NCBI GenBank assembly: GCA_965644295.1
Contig: CBFFRP010000152.1
Coordinates: forward strand, 170,151 to 234,150
Length of the DNA: 64,000 nucleotides
Source of the DNA: Paraphysomonas bandaiensis
Taxonomy: Eukaryota > Chrysophyceae
Direction: 5' to 3'
Part shown: one piece after another, positions 45,611 through 56,480 of the stretch
Position numbering within the stretch: the first letter of the stretch is position 1
Layout: each line of letters starts with the position of its first letter
Position numbers and translations under genes: made by a program
Notes under the pieces: generated by a model
Seen by the model: the letters and a program-made list of their open reading frames with translations, nothing else
The model's database searches: none
What the model was told of the DNA's origin: nothing

Positions 45611-48600
45611 ATGAAAGGCCTAAAACTATCACCACCATTAAAGAAACTGTCTGTATATGCAACGAAAGGACTTATTATTATATACGGTATACTTCCACTG
45701 TACATCACATGCTGCTGTTGATGTCATTATACATACATAGTTGTATATATACAGTTATATATGTACTTATATGTACAGTTGTATATATACAGTTATATGT
45801 ACACACCTGCTGTTGTTTTGTATAGCTGTTAATATATAATTCTATTTCAGGTTATAATGAATTCACTGGACTGTATCACGTCCTTGAAATTAGCCGACCA
45901 GTACTTTCAACGGATGGGACTCTGAAAGTGAGGCAGTTACCTCAAACTTTTACATTAGCACAAGTGAACAATCGGAAAAAACACATGCAAACAGCGTATA
46001 AAGATATAGAATTGCTTTACGATGATGTCCAGTGTATATATGGATGTATCAAATTGTTAGAGTCTTACTACTTAATTTTGGTTACGAAGAAAGTTAAGGT
46101 TGGTTCATTGTTGGGCCACTCCATATACACCATTGAAGATACAGCAATGATCCCTATTACGTATGGTATGTGGAACTCTGCCGACGAATCCCGCTACAAG
46201 TCCATTCTGGCCTCTTTCGACTTGTCAAAACATATATATTTCAGCTACACGTACGATCTAACGAAGTCATGGCAACTCAATGCTACAACTTCAGCTGATG
46301 CTCTCCGCAGAAACGATACAAGTCGCATAATATGCCAGAGCATGTTTGTGTGGAACGCATTTGCTTTGAAACCCCTACTGAACTGCGCGACTTCAGAGAG
46401 TCCTATGGATGCTTGGTGTATGCCAATGGTGCATGGCTATATACAGCAGCGTAATATGCGACTTGCAAATGGCATTTCTCTTCGGTTCCTCCTGATAGCT
46501 CGGCGGTCCAGGTTGTTTGCCGGGACGCGTTATTTACGCCGTGGGGTGGACGCCCTTGGTAGTGTTGCCAACGAAGTAGAATCAGAACAGATATTTATTA
46601 GCAGTACTCCAAGTCCTGGAAATGTGCCACGGGTGACTTCGGTGGTGCAATGTCGTGGGTCCATTCCTCTTTTCTGGTCCCACACAAATCTTTATGCGCC
46701 TAAACCTGATGTTCAATTAGAAGAGGACAAACAAGCACGACAGAAAGCCGCTCAGGCTCACTTCGAAAACTTGTTTCTGCGGTACGGATTTAATATTAAT
46801 GTTTTGAATCTTGTGAAGCAGGCAGAATCGAAAGGAGAGCTCATGTTGGGGAAAACATTCCGAGAAACCTGTATAGATTTGAACAGAGAATTTGAGGAAA
46901 TGCAGGAATCGTATCTTCGCGAACACTGTGCAGAAGGAGGAAGTACAATGTCTCTTCTTCCTCCTGTTAACTTCATTGCCTACGACTTTCTCAACAAAGC
47001 CAAAGCACAGCATATTGCAGCCACCGAGAGTGGACCTACTTCGCCTGACACTCCTAATGTTTTCCGCGATCTGAATCGTATATGTGAAGGTATATTTCCA
47101 ACTATTGGTTTTTATGTGGATCCTCCTCCGAGCAATGTGGCTAGCTGTACTAAACCTCAGGATCAGGAGTTTTTGAAGTTTCCCATATTTGCGATGAAAA
47201 AATCCGCTAATCGAATCGGTATTGATATTCAGGACGTAGACGAGCTATTGGTAAGTGATATGGGTGAATCAAACGTGATACTCTCTACTCAGTCGGGCCC
47301 AGGAGTAGGCACAGGGTCGCCTATTGGCTTGTATCAGAACGGTGTAATGCGAACGAACTGTATGGATTGCCTCGACCGAACTAACGTCGCTCAATTTTGT
47401 TTTGCGCGTGTGGCGATTCCTCGTCAGCTGAGAGCACTTGGTCTCAATTTGACTCCATCAGGCGTGCAAGAGGTGATCAGCGTGTGCATGGAGGTGTGGG
47501 CGGAGCATGGGGATACAATTGCAACGCAGTATGGTGGCTCTGGGGCAATGCACAAAGTAGATGAGCAGGCCACGGAATCCACAGGGGAGAAGGAGTTCGT
47601 ACTGACCGGTGGGGCGAAAAATGCAATAGTTGCAGTGCAGCGATACTATAGCAATATATCAACCGATTTCGAACGCCAACAGTCAATGGACTTGTTGCTT
47701 GGAATATTCGAACCTCGCAAGAACGAGCCTGCTGTGTGGGATCAAAAGCTGCGCACGCAACACATGAGAGTTGGCACTCTGGGTAGAAGAGCGTCGGATA
47801 TGGCTGAGGCGGTCCTGAAGAACCAGTTACTTGCATCTGAACTTCGGAACCTAATGACAGAGCATGAGTCAAGCGGTAGAGTGGAATCCGCCACTGGTGA
47901 GGAAAGCTGTGATGCAGATACTTCCGCAGAGGATGAACTCAATACAGACCTGCAGAAGCGGGTAGAGAAAATAACAGTGGGCTTTGGAGTTGCAGGGTTA
48001 GCGGGGAGCTTCTATCATGAGAGCTCTGCGATACTAGATATAACTGTGTTTGAGGATGTGGTCGAAGAGTTCGATGTCGATAATTTGAACATGGAACAGG
48101 TTTTGCGTTGTGATGAAATTATCGCATCCACTCCACTGACAATTATGTTATTATACTTCAGATTGTTGTCTACCCATTTCCTCCACTAACAACGACAGAG
48201 AGTATCTGGATGCGGCATACACAAAGTCGGAGTCATGATGAGCCGGAGACAGATACACAATGTGCTGTAGCAAGACATTCTTATCCGCCAGGTTCGTTGG
48301 AGCACCTGTACTCTGAGTACATCGAGGGTTCGTACATGTTTTCTACCATTCCATCCCCAGTGCCAGCCGCGAAATTGCATGCCCATAAGTCTGCAGCTCC
48401 CGAAGGCGAAGTATCTCAGTCTACGTCTCATGACCGCTCGATGAACAATGTTCTGTCATCCTCAGTTCAACGGCCGTCCACAGGGGAAGGTCGGGAGAGT
48501 GATACACGCTCGACGCGCCGGACGTCTCCCGCGATAACGGAGTACGAACGACTAAGCGACGATGCGGCTGAGCGGACTTCCACAGTGACCTCTGTTGCAG

Positions 48601-49199
48601 AGAACGGTATCATAAGCGATAGTTCCCGTTTATCTACATCCCCACCTGAGTCGCATGACCCCACACCCGTGGCATCGACAGTTAAATCTAAGGAAGAGGA
48701 GCCTAAGCGTACGGGTAGCTTTATGTGGCCGTTTCGCAAGATGAGCAAGGTATGCACACCGGTAATGCCCTCGTGTGCTTATGTTGTGAGATTTATCAGC
48801 GCAGTGTACCGAGTGAAGAGAGCGGTGTGGACGGAAGGCGAACGTCTGTGACAACCACAGTCACGTCTAGCCCATCAACGGCAAAGCCGCGGAGCGCGGA
48901 TCTATTCGATAGAGTGCAGGAGACGCCGAAGGACAAGGGACTTACAGGTGCTATCTCCACAAATGATACGGAGTCCGTATCTGCCTTTCCCAATAGCGCC
49001 ATCAAAAGATATATCGACAACGCTGCTGAGGAAGCTGTAGCACAGGCCATTGGTAGAACTACACCGAAGGCCGAGCATGAAAATACGCGGCTCAAATTAG
49101 ATGCGATAATGAGGTATGAAAAATTCTTAGATGTAGCACACTTGTTGTTGATTTTGTTGCAGCAAACTTGATTGCATAATGGACACAAAGGGCACCTAG
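45611..49199 (+). CDS. FIG4: FIG4-like Sac-domain phosphoinositide phosphatase
   Basis: Exons 45611-45686, 45851-48099, 48162-48749, 48800-49113 and 49163-49199 join in frame to 1,087 aa. The start gives SVYATKGLIIIYGYNEFTGLYHVLEI, matching the Sac N-terminus; then LLESYYLILVTKKVKVGSLL, GHSIYTIEDT, FYFSYTYDLT-like YFSYTYDLT, NFIAYDF, and the catalytic RTNCMDCLDRTNVAQF (CX5RT with Cys, Arg). FIG4 removes the 5-phosphate of PI(3,5)P2 on endolysosomal membranes, in a complex with VAC14 and the kinase PIKfyve. The tail after about residue 720 is Ser/Thr-rich and low complexity. FIG4 rather than SAC1 is favoured because of the N-terminal match and lack of C-terminal membrane helices. If the last intron is not spliced, translation ends at 49171 instead. 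Confidence 0.93.
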
Positions 49200-49676
49200 A
49201 TGTTGTAGAGATAGCAACTTGTTTGTATCTATATCGTGTTGCTTTGGAGTGCATGTAATACCGTGTGAACATCTGCTTTGTTCATTGTATACACGTTTTT
49301 ATCAAAATCTTTATTGTTTATTAAATCGTTTTATGGTGCGTAGCCTCTTAGAATTCTTCGTTAAGTCGACTGAAAGCCAATTGTATGAGTATTGGTAGTG
49401 TATTCTATTGTGAAATTAGGTGACCGAAAATTAAGTTGTTAGCATACGAAAAGCTATTGTAGCAGTCATACAACTTAGTTATTATGATACTGTGTGACAT
49501 TTGGGTCATTAAACCAAATCGTGTGCAGCCCTTTTCCATGGATGAGGAGGTTCAAAATTTTCGAGAAAATATACAACAGTACATCAGGGGATTGTAGAAA
49601 AATATAAATTAAAAAAGAACACTCGTGCAGTAACTTCTGTTTCACTACGCGTATCGCTAATATTGTTGGTCAATTA
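49200..49676. other. FIG4 3' flank
   Basis: AT-rich, no gene. A short dispersed repeat match to about 40205 occurs near 49615, just before the target duplication of the outer LINE. Confidence 0.5.
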
Positions 49677-49726
49677 ATTGATATATATTATATAGAAAAA
49701 GGCAGCTGGATTTTTACAACAAAAAA
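49677..49726. repeat. 50-bp target-site duplication of the outer LINE, left
   Basis: Identical to 63376-63425 for 50 bp, then one mismatch and seven further matching bases. It directly precedes the reversed LINE 3' tail. Confidence 0.9.
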
Positions 49727-50076
49727 GGTTGTTTAATTAAACGTCTTTTTATTTAGCAATAGGCGTTAGAAACCTGTACCAATATAGTGGTTAGTTGAAT
49801 GCTAGTCATGCTAGTTAGACCTCTACCCATAACTAATCCGTACAAATTCCATTATTCTACTATTTAACGCTACAGAAGCTGCTTGTGCGTCGCCGCAAGC
49901 ACCAAGGTGCAACCACTTCCTTTCTAAATTTTGTTTGTGAGTTTCGCCCTGCTTGTGCGTCTTTGACTCACTGGCGCGTGATGTCTGGGGGTCTTCCCTT
50001 AGGATACGGATCTCTACCAGGCTCTGTGGTACAGGGTTTTGCATTAATGTCCGAAGTGTACCAAGTACTAGATGGG
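49727..50076 (-). mobile_element. Outer LINE, 3' part (minus strand)
   Basis: Reverse complement of the LINE 3' end: tail TATTGCTAAATAAAAAGACG at about 49740-49762, the conserved 3' UTR (ACCAAGGTGC region, 49900-49915), and the C-terminal coding end near 50000. It continues exactly where the right-hand minus fragment at 62440-63375 stops, so both are one older copy split by the inner LINE. Confidence 0.87.
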
Positions 50077-50089
50077 TGTTCTGTGAGGG
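50077..50089. repeat. 13-bp target-site duplication of the inner LINE, left
   Basis: TGTTCTGTGAGGG, identical to 62427-62439. It is part of the outer LINE sequence. Confidence 0.85.
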
Positions 50090-50162
50090 AATCTTTCTCT
50101 GCCCTACGGTGGCAAATACCGTTCAACACAAAGTTTCACCTTATTAACCAGCTTTAAGCTCA

Positions 50163-52703
50163 ATGTCCCTATTAAGGGTATGGATGAGTCATGTCAGTGT
50201 GCCTAGGGCCTCTTCTCCCTCTCTTCGGCCACATTTTGCTGATCACCTCGTCTCCGACAAATCTCTTGTTTTACCACGTTGTACACGTTCCAAGCCTCAC
50301 TGCCTGGCTTTGCGACTTCCACCCAACCTAACGGCTTCGGCTAAACCACGTGCCTGCACTAATGCAGCGCTTACCGCATTCATATGCCATCACATCAGTA
50401 GACATCATAGTCTCACCTATCGAATTCTACGGTTACAACCACTCAAAACGTGGCTCGTGCGAGCAGGTCCACGCAAAAGATCCTCTGGTGCTCTCCATAT
50501 GGTCACAGAATACTCTCGAACCCTCACAACTGAGCTACAGGGCTGCCTCCTGATGTCCACACAAAACAACCCAACATGGTTTCTCTGTGGTCTATGCATC
50601 CAGCAGGTTACCCCCTCATTCTGTTCACCTATCACTCCCTCAGCCCATTCCTCTTATTGGACAGACACTGTATTCCGCATACGGTATATTCGGCTACTGT
50701 ACTACAGTGCCCTACAGGATGTATACCACACAAAAACGGTGCTAGCATGCGGTACACCACGTAGCCCCGGACCCCATCAATACCCTACCAACACACACCC
50801 ACTTAATCTTGCTGGTTATGAGTATATCACCTATGCAAGGCCCCAAAGTTCACGCTTAAGTCTCTTGCGCAACAACACTCGGTTCACATACAGATATACA
50901 CCAACACTCTCTAGAAGCAACTTCGACACAATTTCAATGAAACGTGAAACAAATTCCAACACTTCCAGAACCTTCACTCCAAAGTTTGTTCTTCCCCCCT
51001 CCTATCAACCAACCAACATTGATGCGCAGATCAAAAATGCTATCAGAGAACAGAAGAAAGCCAAAGCTGACACTCCCCAGCTACAGCTCCCATCGGTACG
51101 CACCTTTCTGGGATGGGAAAATGACCTACCTGTGGGAGAGTACAAAACACTCGTCCTTACAAACATAAAAGCTGCTGATGATGCCACCTTCCTGGGGATA
51201 ACACACTACCTTATCCATGAGTTGGGGTTTCCCATTCAACCCCCTACCCCCCAAGACATCGCTACCTTCAGGGCAGCCAAGGATGCACGAACGTGTTCAG
51301 ACTTACCCGCTCCCACAGCGAGTAGGGTAGTCCGAGCGTTCGACCTAGGCAGACCTGGGTACGAAGTCCGACAGGGCATGGGAGCGAATGTTACCGCTGA
51401 CTCATGTATGTACTCCTCCCCTCTATGCTTTGACCTCCATGTAGAAACGGGCACATCAGTCGATGACAAAGGCCTCCTTCGGACCGAACGCCGACATGTC
51501 CAGATATCACTTTTCCGAACGCCACGAGAACTCTTCGTGGGTCGCACCAAGGATGAGCCCTCGCTGATACCAGTGGCGGCTATATATGGGCTACATGCAG
51601 ACTCAGCGCACACCAGACCTGCACATGCCTTTAGGTTACGAAACACGCTGGATATGCTTCTCCGAACGGGAGGTTTCCCCACGCCACCTCTATACGAAGT
51701 ATTCTGGACTCTAACACACTATAGAGGCAAGACTCGAGCCACTGATAAAACATATAGGTTCTATCAGATTCTATTACTCCACGATCCCATTCACGATCAG
51801 GATCTAAGAGCTAAATTCTATAAAGCACTCTTCAATAATGAAATAGGAGGACATGTCGAAATCAACCTCGGCTCACTCTGTTGTAGAATGGTCAGCACTG
51901 AAACACCCACGCAAAAGCAGTCCAACTGGACACCGTCTCAAGAACTCTTCCGCATCGCTGTCTGCTCTGAAACACTCCTATCTCCCATCCAAGTCTGGCA
52001 AGCCTGTGAGGCCATAGGTATCCCATCCACGGACATAGAGGACATCATTTGGACCGCCCGCAACCCACTCACAAGCGGGCGCAAAGAAAAAGAACGCTTA
52101 GTTGAACAAACCTACATTTACCTGGACGACAGGAATACCAAGATCAAACTCTGTTGGGAAATCTCACGCACAGGTATCGTGCCTTTACTGCGCAAAGCTC
52201 TGGGTGACGAAACTCTAAGGCTCCTCTATCACACCATAGCAGTCCCCCCTGGCCTCCCTACTCAGCGGTTTCTATACGGCCTCCATAAGGCCACAGACAC
52301 AGCAACAAACGCCCCTCCCATAATACCGCCTCCAACGTCCCTTCAACCCTTCGGTCCAACTGTTGCTCCACAAATGCAGACCGATACACCGCGATCGTAC
52401 ACTCCCAAACGACAGCGACAGATGGACACATCCCCATCAACAGAGCCAGCACCAGCTCCCACCTGCCCAGAGCTCTGCGAAATAGCTCTACACATCGCTT
52501 CAGATCTTGTACCTCTGTCAAAAATCCATGCCATCCTCGCGCAAATGGAAAACGCGGTTGCAGCTCTCTATGAGATCGATGCTGGGGCGACTCTCACGGT
52601 ACTTGATTACTATAAAAACAAGGTAGATCACAGTATCCCAGAAAGGTCCTCAGAAGAACACTCTCGGGTGGACTCGGACATCTTCGGCTCCGACTCCAAC
52701 TGA
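50163..52703 (+). CDS. LINE ORF1 protein (unknown fold)
   Basis: Open for 846 codons from the ATG at 50163. A second in-frame ATG at 50937 (MKRETNSNTSRTFTPK) starts the part with protein-like composition, and may be the real start. The region from about 51000 to 52300 looks folded, with blocks such as GWENDLPVGEYKTLVL, PLCFDLHVETG, NEIGGHVEINLGS and TYIYLDDRNTKIKLCWEI. The end is Pro/Ser-rich and acidic. I see no CCHC knuckle or RRM that I can name. By position it is the RNA-binding (gag-like) protein of the element. It ends 48 bases before the next open stretch in the same frame. Confidence 0.72.
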   Translation: MSLLRVWMSHVSVPRASSPSLRPHFADHLVSDKSLVLPRCTRSKPHCLALRLPPNLTASAKPRACTNAALTAFICHHISRHHSLTYRILRLQPLKTWLVRAGPRKRSSGALHMVTEYSRTLTTELQGCLLMSTQNNPTWFLCGLCIQQVTPSFCSPITPSAHSSYWTDTVFRIRYIRLLYYSALQDVYHTKTVLACGTPRSPGPHQYPTNTHPLNLAGYEYITYARPQSSRLSLLRNNTRFTYRYTPTLSRSNFDTISMKRETNSNTSRTFTPKFVLPPSYQPTNIDAQIKNAIREQKKAKADTPQLQLPSVRTFLGWENDLPVGEYKTLVLTNIKAADDATFLGITHYLIHELGFPIQPPTPQDIATFRAAKDARTCSDLPAPTASRVVRAFDLGRPGYEVRQGMGANVTADSCMYSSPLCFDLHVETGTSVDDKGLLRTERRHVQISLFRTPRELFVGRTKDEPSLIPVAAIYGLHADSAHTRPAHAFRLRNTLDMLLRTGGFPTPPLYEVFWTLTHYRGKTRATDKTYRFYQILLLHDPIHDQDLRAKFYKALFNNEIGGHVEINLGSLCCRMVSTETPTQKQSNWTPSQELFRIAVCSETLLSPIQVWQACEAIGIPSTDIEDIIWTARNPLTSGRKEKERLVEQTYIYLDDRNTKIKLCWEISRTGIVPLLRKALGDETLRLLYHTIAVPPGLPTQRFLYGLHKATDTATNAPPIIPPPTSLQPFGPTVAPQMQTDTPRSYTPKRQRQMDTSPSTEPAPAPTCPELCEIALHIASDLVPLSKIHAILAQMENAVAALYEIDAGATLTVLDYYKNKVDHSIPERSSEEHSRVDSDIFGSDSN

Positions 52704-52850
52704 CTCCTACTGGACTGGGACACAACGAACATCAAACGTACACTCATAGAAGTGTCCGCAGCTGCTCACACGTGGTTATCCCCCAGTCCACACTTACATA
52801 TCCATAGTTGGCCCTCACCTGACACAACGACCTTCGCCTGTAGCACCCAC

Positions 52851-53414
52851 ATGCGTCCACCACGTAAACCGCCAGACAAACAGTCGAGATCCACCAGTGT
52901 ACATCCCACGAAAAGGCACCAAGGACCGCACTTTTCCTGTGATAATAGTGGTGATGGACCACGAAAACGGCCGGCCTCGACACAACGTAAGCGAAACAAC
53001 CTCCGGCGGCTCAGTCGCAAACGAACTCTGCAACAATTTCGTGAAGGAACAATCCAGTCCCTCCCTCCACACATACAACGTCAACAGACACGAAACAAGC
53101 TCCGCATCCGTGCCCACAACAAGCAAGCATGGCGAGAGCATTTACAACACCTGGCACAACAGTGTGTAGACACACACAACATCGTGACCACTCCTATACC
53201 TGACACAGCACCCACAGCTGTTACAGCACCCCCCGTCCAGAAGACTCCACACATACTATTTGCCTCCCTCCGCCCACAGTGGAGGACGAACAAGAGAGAA
53301 CAATCACTGACACAAGTGTACTGCCTCAACTATTTGTGCCGCACCCTCTGCCAGCTGCCTTCACGGACCCCGGACTGCAGAATTGGTCCTTCTACTCGCC
53401 CAGCGGTCTGTTAG
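52851..53414 (+). CDS. LINE basic linker ORF
   Basis: Open from ATG 52851 in the same frame as ORF1, after ORF1's stop. The sequence is rich in Arg, Lys, Gln and Pro (MRPPRKPPDKQSRST, RKRNNLRRLSRKRTLQQF) and would bind nucleic acid nonspecifically. It contains FSCDNSGDGPRK, a motif repeated in the next frame at about 54215. Its last 45 codons are probably not used, since the OTU frame starts there. It may be a continuation of ORF1 by stop read-through. Confidence 0.5.
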   Translation: MRPPRKPPDKQSRSTSVHPTKRHQGPHFSCDNSGDGPRKRPASTQRKRNNLRRLSRKRTLQQFREGTIQSLPPHIQRQQTRNKLRIRAHNKQAWREHLQHLAQQCVDTHNIVTTPIPDTAPTAVTAPPVQKTPHILFASLRPQWRTNKREQSLTQVYCLNYLCRTLCQLPSRTPDCRIGPSTRPAVC

Positions 53415-55063
53415 CCATTGCCATACACGAAGAGGTGGTTCACAGTGTCATGTCCATGCTACAATCGAGGCACGCTTTAGAACGCATAGAACAGCACCTC
53501 AGATGTTCGCTTGAGGAGGGGAAAATGCTGGTTGCACGTCACTACACACACACAGAATACAACAACACACCAATGGAGGGCTTCTGCGGACTAGCTGCTA
53601 TTGCCGCAATATACCACAAACAACCGGAGGAGGACCACTACCCGTATTTAAATCCCGATGATCCAGCCTCGAAAGCAAAACTGCTCCAAGTCATTCAGAC
53701 AAGCAGGACGGTACTTAGTACCTACACGCTCGCTGAAGCCAAGATGCTTAACTTTGCATGCATCCGGAAGAAGCTCCGACAGCAGCTAACAACGTACAAC
53801 AAAGCACTACGCCGCAAACGACCAACTGCTGTCGGAATACCCCCAGAGCAATGGGGCTACACAGACATCATAGCCCTCCTGGCAGAAACCCTGAGTATAC
53901 GAATTCGTATCTGGCAAGATTCACCAGTGGACCTTGGCCACAACTGGGCGTACTGGTCTACCCACCATTCCTCCTTCCTTCCACAAACTCAATTCCTTCC
54001 ATCTTATGATGTGTTTTGCTCCAACGACCACTTCTTCCTGGACACCAAATACCCGGTGGAGTTGGAACTACACGCGCTACTCGAGAGAATTCCTGACCTC
54101 GTCATCATGCGTCTCCAAAATGTGTTGCAATATCATTCCAAGGGAATGCAAGGAGTACATCGTGCCAGGTCCATCAACCATCCCTCCCACGCCCTTCAGG
54201 GGAAGGAATTCTCTTCCGATAACAGCGGTGACGGACCCAGCAAATCCACCCACACATTACCCTTACCCACTAAGGATGCCACCACACCGTATGCAACTCT
54301 ATTTGACTATTTCCCAGTCAAACGGAGGCCACCTACCACCAACCCTACTCAACTGAACACCATGGGAACTCCAGCATTAGCCCCAGACGGCCCATCCTCA
54401 CACTCCACTACCACTCCTGACATCAGGCCGGATGCACTGCCCAAGGACATTGCCACACACCCCCGACACTACACAGAGGGCTGGGGTCACACGCCCTTTC
54501 ACTCCGATCTGCTGAACAACTGGGTTAGATATGATGAAACCCAAACCATTGCTGCCTCCCCACAGGGAAACCTTTTAAAAGAAATATATGCACACATGCT
54601 ATCCCCTGCCTGTACAGACATATGGGAAGGATTCATAGCCAAGGCTTCCAGGACGGACAACTATGATCTCATGATATCATTCACGCTACCAGAGCACAAA
54701 TTGGATACCACGCACAGCGCCCTACTAGTTGCCCAGCATCTCGCGAATGGCAACAAACCCTGGGCAGACTCCACTCATGTTGTATCTAGGCATGTGCGGA
54801 CCCTTTGCCTGACAAAGGGTATTCCCTCAACAGCCACTGTTAGTCTCCGTAAGACACTCATGCAATATGAATCCTCGACTCCACACACAGGACTACATCT
54901 AGACACGGAGGATTTCCAACTGCTACTCGATCTTCTCTCCATACCATACAGACTATGGGACGCTGTTCAACCGCACCTGGCGCCTGGTTGGGCACAGCTG
55001 TCACCATTCTCCAGACAGGCACTAACAGTGCACGCTTACTACCAACACTGTGGTAACCCATGA
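53279..55063 (+). CDS. LINE OTU-like cysteine protease 1
   Basis: A 594-codon frame beginning without ATG (first in-frame ATG at 53450), offset from the preceding ORF. It holds an OTU-like arrangement: MEGFCGLAAIAA with the candidate catalytic Cys at codon 53585-53587, then WGYTDIIALLAETLSIRIRIW (the W/G...LA helix between the halves), and CSNDHFFL with the candidate His at 54029-54031. OTU proteases cut ubiquitin chains or polyproteins. The usual Asp two residues before the Cys reads Glu here. After about 54200 comes a Pro/Ser-rich linker with FSSDNSGDGPSK, then a second folded region of unknown type. The domain call is by motif only. Confidence 0.65.
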   Translation: MEDEQERTITDTSVLPQLFVPHPLPAAFTDPGLQNWSFYSPSGLLAIAIHEEVVHSVMSMLQSRHALERIEQHLRCSLEEGKMLVARHYTHTEYNNTPMEGFCGLAAIAAIYHKQPEEDHYPYLNPDDPASKAKLLQVIQTSRTVLSTYTLAEAKMLNFACIRKKLRQQLTTYNKALRRKRPTAVGIPPEQWGYTDIIALLAETLSIRIRIWQDSPVDLGHNWAYWSTHHSSFLPQTQFLPSYDVFCSNDHFFLDTKYPVELELHALLERIPDLVIMRLQNVLQYHSKGMQGVHRARSINHPSHALQGKEFSSDNSGDGPSKSTHTLPLPTKDATTPYATLFDYFPVKRRPPTTNPTQLNTMGTPALAPDGPSSHSTTTPDIRPDALPKDIATHPRHYTEGWGHTPFHSDLLNNWVRYDETQTIAASPQGNLLKEIYAHMLSPACTDIWEGFIAKASRTDNYDLMISFTLPEHKLDTTHSALLVAQHLANGNKPWADSTHVVSRHVRTLCLTKGIPSTATVSLRKTLMQYESSTPHTGLHLDTEDFQLLLDLLSIPYRLWDAVQPHLAPGWAQLSPFSRQALTVHAYYQHCGNP

Positions 55064-56480
55064 CATCATACGCAGCCAGCATGGGTTTCACATACTCAAT
55101 GCAACAAATATCCCCACCTGCATCATGCACGCTCTAACACGGACTCAGGAGCGGCTATCCTGTTTTCTACAACACCAGACCTCCAGACAGAGCACCAATA
55201 TCCTCTGGACTTCTGAGCCGTCAACTGTACCACCTATGCTACATGAGCACAGAGAGCAACAGGAACAGAGGGAAGTAATTGCAGTCTCCTTGTCACCGAG
55301 AGCTCGACGTCAACTACGACAGATGAACCCCACGGACCGTCGACAACTCAGGCTCCATATGTGCGACATGAGCAGAGTCTACCGCCTCACCCTCAGACCC
55401 TCAGCCCTTCGCACACAACAACATATCCCTAGTGATGGGTACTGTGCATACAGCACACTCTATCATCTGCACATTCTTGCTTCAAGCAGGCGACACACTC
55501 GCTCCTGTCTAAAATTAGACCTCAAACAACGCAAGGACCGTCACACGCTAGCATCTTTCATAAATACATTAGGCACCCAAGCGTTCGACATAATGCAACG
55601 GGAGTGCATGGCCCATCACACACTTCAGCCACTACGACATAAGTTAGATCACGCACAGGCCGCACTTTTAATACCTACCAAAACAACATACACTACGGAA
55701 GACGACATAACTCACTGGCTCTCAGTGCGAGAGGTCCACCTTTTAGCCTCTACTATCAACCCCTGCACGACGTGGGCGCAAAATGGTAATTACCTCAGCA
55801 TTGTAGGCATCCCTACTGACAAAGTAGCTTATAACATCGCATGGAAGGTGGACGAACTTAGGGACGCTATTCGTGATAACTACTACCATGTCATACTACA
55901 AGATGCTCACTACTTCCTCTTAGACCCTGCCGGTCTTTCTACTGCCCTAGACAACGCCCTACTATCTCTTGAAAACACCTTGGCCACCAGTATACTCTCA
56001 ACGGCTGACCCCATCGCTCCACCTACACTCCCCGCGGACTCAATCACGAACAACAATAGGACATCAAAGATGACCAGCACCAGAACAACCTCGTCAAGCA
56101 GCACCAAGTTAGCACGAACAAATCGACAGATTCTGCAGGCTTCAACCCCTGGAGCACTACCATCGCACAAGAAGATGCAGTTGAAACACGCCCAAACTGC
56201 GTTGACAAGTCGATGCCAGCCAACCCGGAAAGCCAAAAAGGTCGTAAATTACGATGAAAGTGACCAACCAACGAACCTTCACAACTCACACCCAACCACG
56301 ACCACACGAACGATCAGACCAACTCCAGCACTAGATACCTCGGCTGGGACAGGGACTGGTCAAGAAAGTTCTACATTGCGTACGCCGATAACACTGCCAA
56401 AGGACTATCCCTTTATGCGAAGAACACATTCCCAGCAGACGTCATCATTGCTGAGTACAAAGGCAAACGCTATCCACTAA
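55050..56480 (+). CDS. LINE OTU-like cysteine protease 2
   Basis: A 476-codon frame overlapping the previous one by 14 bases in another frame (first ATG at 55127). It holds the classic OTU start IPSDGYCAYSTLYHLH with the Cys at 55443-55445 in a D-G-x-C setting, then ITHWLSVREVHLLAST, and QDAHYFLLD with the His at 55908-55910. These three blocks and their spacing of about 155 residues fit an OTU cysteine protease better than domain 1 does. The C-terminal 150 codons are Thr/Ser/Pro-rich. The frame overlaps the SET-like frame from 56264, so the two are either joined by a frameshift or separate. Confidence 0.72.
   Translation: MVTHDIIRSQHGFHILNATNIPTCIMHALTRTQERLSCFLQHQTSRQSTNILWTSEPSTVPPMLHEHREQQEQREVIAVSLSPRARRQLRQMNPTDRRQLRLHMCDMSRVYRLTLRPSALRTQQHIPSDGYCAYSTLYHLHILASSRRHTRSCLKLDLKQRKDRHTLASFINTLGTQAFDIMQRECMAHHTLQPLRHKLDHAQAALLIPTKTTYTTEDDITHWLSVREVHLLASTINPCTTWAQNGNYLSIVGIPTDKVAYNIAWKVDELRDAIRDNYYHVILQDAHYFLLDPAGLSTALDNALLSLENTLATSILSTADPIAPPTLPADSITNNNRTSKMTSTRTTSSSSTKLARTNRQILQASTPGALPSHKKMQLKHAQTALTSRCQPTRKAKKVVNYDESDQPTNLHNSHPTTTTRTIRPTPALDTSAGTGTGQESSTLRTPITLPKDYPFMRRTHSQQTSSLLSTKANAIH

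Noticed and set aside
53081-53329. Cys-rich minus-strand ORF
   Set aside because: Antisense shadow of the LINE. The cysteines come from reading ACA/GCA-rich coding sequence backwards.
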